Shown here: one piece after another, positions 51,305 through 55,507 of the stretch | Position numbering within the stretch: position 1 is the first letter of the stretch | How the letters are laid out: every line of letters starts with the position of its first letter | NCBI GenBank assembly: GCA_016124855.1 | Contig: WGMX01000051.1 | Location: 1 to 55,507 of the forward strand | DNA length: 55,507 bases | Direction: 5' to 3' | From: Anaerolineaceae bacterium | GTDB lineage: Bacteria; Chloroflexota; Anaerolineae; Aggregatilineales; Phototrophicaceae | Position numbers and translations under genes: made by a program | The notes under the pieces: generated by a model | Seen by the model: only the letters and a program-made list of their open reading frames with translations | What the model was told of the DNA's origin: nothing | The model's database searches: none

Positions 51305-52117
51305 TTGATCAAAATAGGAGACTTCGCACGGCTGGGACAAGTATCGGTGGTGACGCTGCGACACTATGACGAGGTCGGGCTGCTGAAGCCGGTTTCGGTC
51401 GATAACTTCACCGGCTACCGTTACTACGCGGTCGCCCAACTCTCCGAACTCAACCACATTTTGGCGCTCAAAGACCTCGGTTTCTCGCTGGATCAGATCG
51501 CGCAGGTCTTGCAAGGGCTAACTGGTGAGCAGCTGCAGGGCATGCTCATCATGAAACAGGTTGAGGTGCAGCAGCATTTGGTCGATGAACAAGCCCGCTT
51601 ATCTCGTATTGGTGTTCGACTCAAACAACTTAAGATGGAGGATACGATGCCCAATTATGATGTCGTCCTGAAGACCGTTCCGCCGCAGTTGATTGCCTCG
51701 CGCAAGGTGAGCATCCCCACCAATGACCAAGTACCCGCTTATTTGAATGAGGCCTACGGTGAAGTGTACAGCCACATCAAAGCGCAGGGCGCAAAAGATA
51801 CCGGTGCCTGTTTCGGTGTGTGGCATCAACCTGCCGCCATTCTTGCCAATGAAGTGGCTGAGGCGGCTGTGCCTGTAGACCATGCCATTCCAAGTTCAGA
51901 TCGAGTGAAGGTCTATGAACTGCCGCAGGCGCAGGTGGCCTCCGCCGTTCATCGTGGGGAGTTCGTTAGTTTTGTACAGCTTCATGCCGTGCTGCTGGAT
52001 TGGATCGAAAGCAATAATTACCAGATCGTCGGCCCTTACCGTGAAATCTATATCAATAGTGCGGATAAAAGTAACTCGACAACCGAGATTCAATATCCCG
52101 TAGCAAAGGCCAACTAA
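51305..52117 (+). CDS. MerR-family regulator with GyrI-like effector domain
   Basis: This 270-residue regulator has a MerR helix-turn-helix and wing (1-70: MIKIGDFARLGQVSVVTLRH, then DEVGLLKP), a dimerising coiled coil (about 75-112) and a C-terminal GyrI-like drug-binding domain (about 115-265). The start is TTG 51305, because GGAAGGAAAG precedes it and the protein begins exactly at the MerR fold. Proteins of this design (BmrR/BltR-like) turn on genes when a lipophilic or cationic compound binds. The promoter above fits autoregulation. One base after its stop begins a second GyrI-like gene, so the two are coupled. No transporter gene follows, so the target may be elsewhere. Confidence 0.93.
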   Translation: MIKIGDFARLGQVSVVTLRHYDEVGLLKPVSVDNFTGYRYYAVAQLSELNHILALKDLGFSLDQIAQVLQGLTGEQLQGMLIMKQVEVQQHLVDEQARLSRIGVRLKQLKMEDTMPNYDVVLKTVPPQLIASRKVSIPTNDQVPAYLNEAYGEVYSHIKAQGAKDTGACFGVWHQPAAILANEVAEAAVPVDHAIPSSDRVKVYELPQAQVASAVHRGEFVSFVQLHAVLLDWIESNNYQIVGPYREIYINSADKSNSTTEIQYPVAKAN

Positions 52118-52118
52118 T

Positions 52119-52631
52119 ATGGAAAACGTGAAAGTTACAACTGAACCCACAATCGTCGAGCGAAATGAACAGCCGTACATGGGCATCCGCACATGGATAC
52201 CTTCCAAAGACCTCTCGACATGGCAGATTAAGCTGACTAAAGAGCTAACGAAATGGATGGACGCGCACGGCGTCAAAGCAGCGGGGCCGGTCTTCCACCG
52301 CTTTTACGTCATCAACATGGGGACAGAGTTTGACTTCGAGATCGGCATTCCGGTTGAAAAGGCTGTTGCAGGCGATGACCGCGTTAAGCCGAATGTGATT
52401 CCCGCCGGACAGTATGCAGCGCTGGTCTATACCGGACGTAACAATGCTTACAAAGGCAACAAAGCGCTGGTCGAGTGGGCAAAAGCCAACGGGGTGATGT
52501 GGGATCGGTGGGACAGCGAACGAGGGGATTCTTTCCGCTCGCGTTATGAGACGTACATCACCGACCGGATGGCGGGCGTTGACAAGAAACTGTGGCAGAC
52601 GGAAGTCGCTATTAAAGTGGCGGATACTTAA
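52119..52631 (+). CDS. GyrI-like small-molecule-binding domain protein
   Basis: This 170-residue stand-alone domain is related to the effector half of the MerR regulator before it. It has QPYMGIRTWIP, FDFEIGIPVE and IPAGQYAALVYTG, the strands of a SOUL/GyrI-like barrel. Such proteins bind or sequester small molecules, and some protect gyrase. ATG 52119 is one base after the upstream stop. Being freed from a DNA-binding part, it may buffer the same ligand in the cytoplasm (inference). A bidirectional terminator follows. Confidence 0.82.
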   Translation: MENVKVTTEPTIVERNEQPYMGIRTWIPSKDLSTWQIKLTKELTKWMDAHGVKAAGPVFHRFYVINMGTEFDFEIGIPVEKAVAGDDRVKPNVIPAGQYAALVYTGRNNAYKGNKALVEWAKANGVMWDRWDSERGDSFRSRYETYITDRMAGVDKKLWQTEVAIKVADT

Positions 52632-52667
52632 CACCCACGCTGGCCTAAGTCACTTTACTGATGATAT

Positions 52668-52710
52668 GCCTCACCGCTTTGAAAGGCTTCGCGGCGGTGA
52701 GGCTTAATTT
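52668..52710. terminator. Terminator hairpin between convergent genes
   Basis: GCCTCACCGC (52668-52677) pairs exactly with GCGGTGAGGC (52694-52703), and TTAATTTT follows on the plus strand. It ends the MerR operon; the stop codon of the convergent minus-strand gene abuts it. Confidence 0.75.
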
Positions 52711-53132
52711 TCAAGCAGCCAATCAATCGCTTGTCGATAGGCATTAGGAAAAAGCTCCACCTGTACTTTCCGCATACCAAAGGCGTTGACACCTTCTTTA
52801 ATCAGATCGGCATAGGTTTTTTGAAGGCCGTTCATCGGCCTTAACACCAGTGCGACTTTGACCGGAATTGGTTGGATGTGCGGATTTTGCCTGCGCCACT
52901 CGGCATTCTTTTGCAGGGCGTACATCATCGAGATCATGCCGTCCGGTCTAAAGTCCAACAGCGTTCGTACCTCGTCAATTTCAGGTTTAGGCGGGAGCGT
53001 ACTGAGATAATTCTGCCACGCGACCCATTCATCAACGGCTTCATTGCGTGACTTTAGAAAACGAAATTCCCAGATTCCATTATTTAGGTCTGTGAATAAG
53101 CAGTATTTGGCCTGTGGCGGATCAACCGGCAT
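52704..53132 (-). CDS. Small STAS-like protein, unknown function
   Basis: This 142-residue protein has strands and helices in the order of STAS/SEC14-fold proteins, with RTLLDFRPDG in the middle and an ending with AIDWLLEN. Its general plan resembles the 132-residue protein at 13404, but sequence similarity is too low to claim kinship by eye. ATG 53132 is 6 bases after GAGGTG; an upstream TTG is rejected. No enzyme motif is visible. Function unknown; it may bind a nucleotide, lipid or anti-sigma partner as STAS proteins do. Confidence 0.65.
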   Translation of the reverse strand: MPVDPPQAKYCLFTDLNNGIWEFRFLKSRNEAVDEWVAWQNYLSTLPPKPEIDEVRTLLDFRPDGMISMMYALQKNAEWRRQNPHIQPIPVKVALVLRPMNGLQKTYADLIKEGVNAFGMRKVQVELFPNAYRQAIDWLLEN

Positions 53133-53222
53133 TGTTTGCACCTCGATAATCAAGCCATTATATATCGAGATACATGACCAATATGTTCCAAAAGCCCGGC
53201 TGTTTATAAGTTAGGATCCGTT

Positions 53223-53612
53223 TTAATGTTTGCCGTCGGTGTAATAATCGGCAACTTGGCTTTGGTCAGGCGGATCACCATTGTAATTCACGAACAGTTC
53301 TTCGCCCTCTTGAATCAACCGCAGCGCACGGAAGAAAATTTCTTTGGTGGTATAAACGAAGTGATAGCGCACATTTGGCGTGTAGGAGTGGTTATACAAA
53401 CTGCCGTAACCCAATACCAGCGCACTGTGGGTTTTTGTCCATTCAAAAGTATAGCGATTGATGATGGTGTTTTCGAAGGCTGTGTCGTTTCGATGGTCGA
53501 TCAAAATTAGCGGGCAGCGTTCGATGACTTCATTCTTTTTGATGTCGCGGGTAGCGATCAGGCCGCGAATGTTGAGGGTGGGTGAAATGCCGACTCGTAA
53601 TGGGATGTCCAT
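53223..53612 (-). CDS. SET-domain protein (compact lysine methyltransferase-like)
   Basis: This is a 129-residue protein that is almost only a SET domain: RGLIATRDIKKNEVIE near the start, NHS at 74-76 with N80, GEEL at 103-106 and NY at 109-110. These are the S-adenosylmethionine-binding and catalytic motifs. SET proteins methylate lysines in proteins; bacterial ones are mostly uncharacterised. No ribosome site is clear at ATG 53612. It has no post-SET cysteines, which is typical for bacterial ones. It stands alone between unrelated genes. Confidence 0.85.
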   Translation of the reverse strand: MDIPLRVGISPTLNIRGLIATRDIKKNEVIERCPLILIDHRNDTAFENTIINRYTFEWTKTHSALVLGYGSLYNHSYTPNVRYHFVYTTKEIFFRALRLIQEGEELFVNYNGDPPDQSQVADYYTDGKH

Positions 53613-53731
53613 AATAATTTGTGCCGTGTTGAACCAATGCCGATATTGGGTTCAACTGTAGCGTTAGGCATGAAAGGCCGCAAGGGGATAAATCATTGAC
53701 AACTAAGCAGCGAACACCATGACAACGATTA

Positions 53732-54316
53732 TTAACCCACTTCGGGGATAATGAACAAATCCGCAATCTTGATGCTCAGGCCGGGGAATAAGGCACTGGT
53801 GAAGATAGTCTCTCCACGAAATACACGGATATTATTTTCATCCCGAATATACTGGTGAAGTTCTTTCTGCTCGGAATATAGTACCCAAACTTCGTCTGTT
53901 CCATAAGCGAAGTAATCACGTATTTTCGCCAACAGTTCATCTGCACTTTCGTCGGGCGATACCACTTCGACGGCTAAATCAGGTGCGCCGGGAAATGGAC
54001 GCGAACGGTCAAAGTCTTTGGATAATCGACCACGACGGACGAAGGAGACATCGGGAATACGGGTCTTGCGGATACCTCCTTCTTTATCGGCATGAAGAAC
54101 AAAGATAAGGCTGTCCATGCGAACTTCACCCAATTTATTCGCACGGGCAAAAGGTTTCAAAATGTCGTAGGTGTTGCCCGCAATATCCGAATGTTGTACG
54201 CCGACCGGCTGCATCTCGATAATCTCTCCATCAATAATCTCAAATAAATTATCGCTTGCGCCCAGCCGTAGTAAATCGGCCTCAGTAATTTTTGTTGTGA
54301 TTGGAGTTTGGAGCAT
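53732..54316 (-). CDS. Uma2-family (DUF820) PD-(D/E)xK nuclease-fold protein
   Basis: This 194-residue protein has the Uma2 pattern: NLFEIIDGEIIEM near the start, IPDVSFVRRGR, then PDLAVEVVSPDESADELLAKI, which holds the core of a restriction-endonuclease-like fold (D, E and K positions). These proteins multiply in Cyanobacteria and Chloroflexota and their targets are unknown. ATG 54316 is chosen because GAGGA lies 7 bases upstream; another ATG at 54322 is only one base from that site. No partner gene is seen. Confidence 0.87.
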   Translation of the reverse strand: MLQTPITTKITEADLLRLGASDNLFEIIDGEIIEMQPVGVQHSDIAGNTYDILKPFARANKLGEVRMDSLIFVLHADKEGGIRKTRIPDVSFVRRGRLSKDFDRSRPFPGAPDLAVEVVSPDESADELLAKIRDYFAYGTDEVWVLYSEQKELHQYIRDENNIRVFRGETIFTSALFPGLSIKIADLFIIPEVG

Positions 54317-54376
54317 GACCATATCCTCACAATAACCTTTATGTGCATTATATAGCAGAAAAGATGGGCTTCAAAC

Positions 54377-54766
54377 TTACACTTCAATCTTGTAATTGAT
54401 CTCCACTTCGTCACCCGTTTTGCCGCGAAAACCCCAGTTGTGCTTTGGCGCTTCGAGGATGTTGATTTCGATGTCAGTGGTAGAGATGCCAAAGGTTTGG
54501 CTGATGCGTTCGAACAGCAGATAAATCAACGCTTTCTTGGTTTCGACTGTGCGCCCTTCGATCATCACAATTTCGATGATGATATAGCGTTCACTGCGAC
54601 CAGCCGGATAGTAAAAATCGTCGGCTTCCAGCAGGAAAAAGCGATGCGCGCGTTTGTCCACCGGAAATTTTAACGCCTCCACGACGCAGCTATGAATCAC
54701 ATCCGAAAGTTGGGCTTTAATCGGGTTGAGGGTACTTTTCAAGCCATAGATTTTAATCTGTGCCAT
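54377..54766 (-). CDS. Tautomerase-fold protein without Pro-1
   Basis: This 129-residue protein has the beta-alpha-beta layout of the tautomerase superfamily, with APKHNWGFRG near the C-terminus. Classic members start with a catalytic proline after the initiator Met; here the second residue is Ala (MAQIKIYG), so standard proton transfer is doubtful. I recall similar MAQIKIYG proteins in other bacteria, so this is probably normal for the subgroup and not a local mutation. AGGAAA lies 7-8 bases before ATG 54766. Function unknown. Confidence 0.82.
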   Translation of the reverse strand: MAQIKIYGLKSTLNPIKAQLSDVIHSCVVEALKFPVDKRAHRFFLLEADDFYYPAGRSERYIIIEIVMIEGRTVETKKALIYLLFERISQTFGISTTDIEINILEAPKHNWGFRGKTGDEVEINYKIEV

Positions 54767-54782
54767 TGTGATTTCCTGTTTG

Positions 54783-54796
54783 TGTCAAAATTGACA
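54783..54796. promoter_or_regulatory. Short inverted repeat TGTCAA-AA-TTGACA
   Basis: Two 6-base arms, exact reverse complements, lie 17 bases upstream of the tautomerase-like gene. Another TTGACA-related string (TTTTGACAAAA) occurs at 54811-54821. It may be an operator, or chance in AT-rich DNA. Confidence 0.4.
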
Positions 54797-54916
54797 ATTT
54801 TGTGCTGCGTTTTTGACAAAATGAGCGGCAACCCGGCGGATGTCCCGGCTGGAAACGCGGCAACCGGCTGTTGGGATGTCCGACGACAAGAATGCCATTG
54901 GCTCATCATTATTCCT

Positions 54917-55315
54917 TCACCCGGAGAAATTTATACGCCTATGCGCGTACATCATAATACATGTTAGAACGCCCTCGAGATCACTGACGAGATATTCGTT
55001 CTGGAATCGCAGCACATCATAGTCTTGTGCTTCAATATTCGCTTGTCGAATTGCATCATCTTCTGTCTGGCTCATATGAATTCCACCGTCGAGTTCTACA
55101 ACAAGGCGAGCTTCGTAGCACAAAAAGTCAACTACATAAGCCGTGTTTTCAATCGGCGACTGACGGCGAAACTTTAAGTTATTGAGGCGGCGATTGCGGA
55201 GGTGCTGCCACAGAAATTCTTCGGATGGTGTTTGTCGCTGACGAAGCCCACGAGCAACCTGCGTCATAACTTCACCTGCCCGCGCTCTAAAAACTGCCTC
55301 ATCAGACTCTTGCAT
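54917..55315 (-). CDS. DUF559 (Vsr-like) endonuclease domain protein
   Basis: This 132-residue protein has LRNRRLNNLKFRRQSPIE, then YVVDFLCYEARLVVELDGGIH, which is the DUF559 signature related to very-short-patch repair endonucleases. D and E in VDFLC and VVELDG are probable metal ligands. AAAGGA is 7 bases before ATG 55315. It may cut or bind DNA, but the targets of DUF559 proteins are unknown. It stands alone; no restriction-modification partner is visible before the window ends. Confidence 0.88.
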   Translation of the reverse strand: MQESDEAVFRARAGEVMTQVARGLRQRQTPSEEFLWQHLRNRRLNNLKFRRQSPIENTAYVVDFLCYEARLVVELDGGIHMSQTEDDAIRQANIEAQDYDVLRFQNEYLVSDLEGVLTCIMMYAHRRINFSG

Positions 55316-55338
55316 AGTAATTCCTTTAATTTCTAAAC

Positions 55339-55372
55339 CCTCATCCCCAGCCCTTCTCCCTCATGTCTATAC
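55339..55372. repeat. C-rich repeat at the right edge
   Basis: AACCCTCATCCCCAGCCC matches the start of the CCCTAACCCC-type repeats seen at 244, 3487 and elsewhere. The last 135 bases to the window end show no gene. Confidence 0.5.
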
Positions 55373-55507
55373 ATTACCCACATCTGGAAGGGGGTGAAAA
55401 ATAAGCCAAGCAGAGAAAATAGATTGAAAAGAGAGCCAACCACGCCATAAGACTTTGACACCGGGTTCGCCGTCATGCTTGCGACCAATGAAACCGCCTA
55501 ACTGTCC

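Noticed and set aside
1..55507. rRNA or tRNA genes
   Set aside because: I looked in all spacers for cloverleaf arms and T-loop sequences and saw none; no spacer is large enough for rRNA.

Overview
The window looks like a chromosomal segment of a mid-GC (roughly 50%) bacterium. I infer a Chloroflexota, Anaerolineae-like genome. The reasons are a very large class III cyclase/ATPase/TPR regulator, small STAS-like proteins, a Uma2 gene, sugar-binding proteins without a lipobox cysteine, and many short palindromic repeats between genes. No rRNA, tRNA or CRISPR array was seen. The left edge cuts an IS3-family element: only the last 29 codons of its transposase and the right end remain.

Region 1 (about 0.75-13.1 kb) looks like a fucoside-use locus. 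On the plus strand are two SDR dehydrogenases and an SMP-30 type sugar lactonase, followed by a VOC-fold protein on the minus strand. Also on the minus strand is an operon of a LacI-type regulator, two LplB/YtcP-type permeases, a solute-binding protein and two tandem GH29 alpha-L-fucosidases. The regulator carries a complete extra C-terminal domain resembling uroporphyrinogen decarboxylase (URO-D). Its promoter is strong (TTGACA-17-TATAGT), with a perfect inverted repeat at the expected transcription start.

Region 2 (13.4-16.7 kb) holds a small STAS-like protein, an unrecognised helical 500-residue protein and an AlkZ-like winged-helix protein. Region 3 (17-26.3 kb) looks like deoxysugar (probably L-rhamnose) uptake and entry. 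A DeoR-type regulator is fused to a full periplasmic-type sugar-binding domain, and it is divergent from a CUT2 ABC transporter (binding protein, permease, ATPase, permease). An SGNH esterase, an arabinose/fucose-isomerase-family enzyme and an L-rhamnose mutarotase follow. The binding domain in the regulator is clearly related to the transporter's own binding protein. Three exact 10-bp tandem repeats just below the promoter are the likely operator.

Region 4 (26.5-28.9 kb) pairs a predicted zinc peptidase (HETSH) with a GH25 muramidase. Both carry SH3-like segments and neither has a signal peptide. Region 5 (29-45 kb) is a rhamnoside-use locus: an AraC-type regulator divergent from a CUT1 ABC transporter, then GH78, GH106, GH78 and GH1 hydrolases. 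None of the six glycosidases in the window has a visible signal peptide, so the plan appears to be import first and hydrolysis inside the cell.

Region 6 (45-55.5 kb) is regulatory and housekeeping: an orphan CHASE3/PAS histidine kinase, the cyclase/ATPase/TPR protein, a MerR regulator with a typical 19-bp-spacer promoter followed by a GyrI-like protein, a STAS-like protein, a SET-domain protein, a Uma2 protein, a tautomerase-fold protein and a DUF559 endonuclease-like protein. The most unusual items are the two regulators with captured sensor or enzyme domains (LacI-URO-D and DeoR-binding protein). Both sit in deoxysugar loci.
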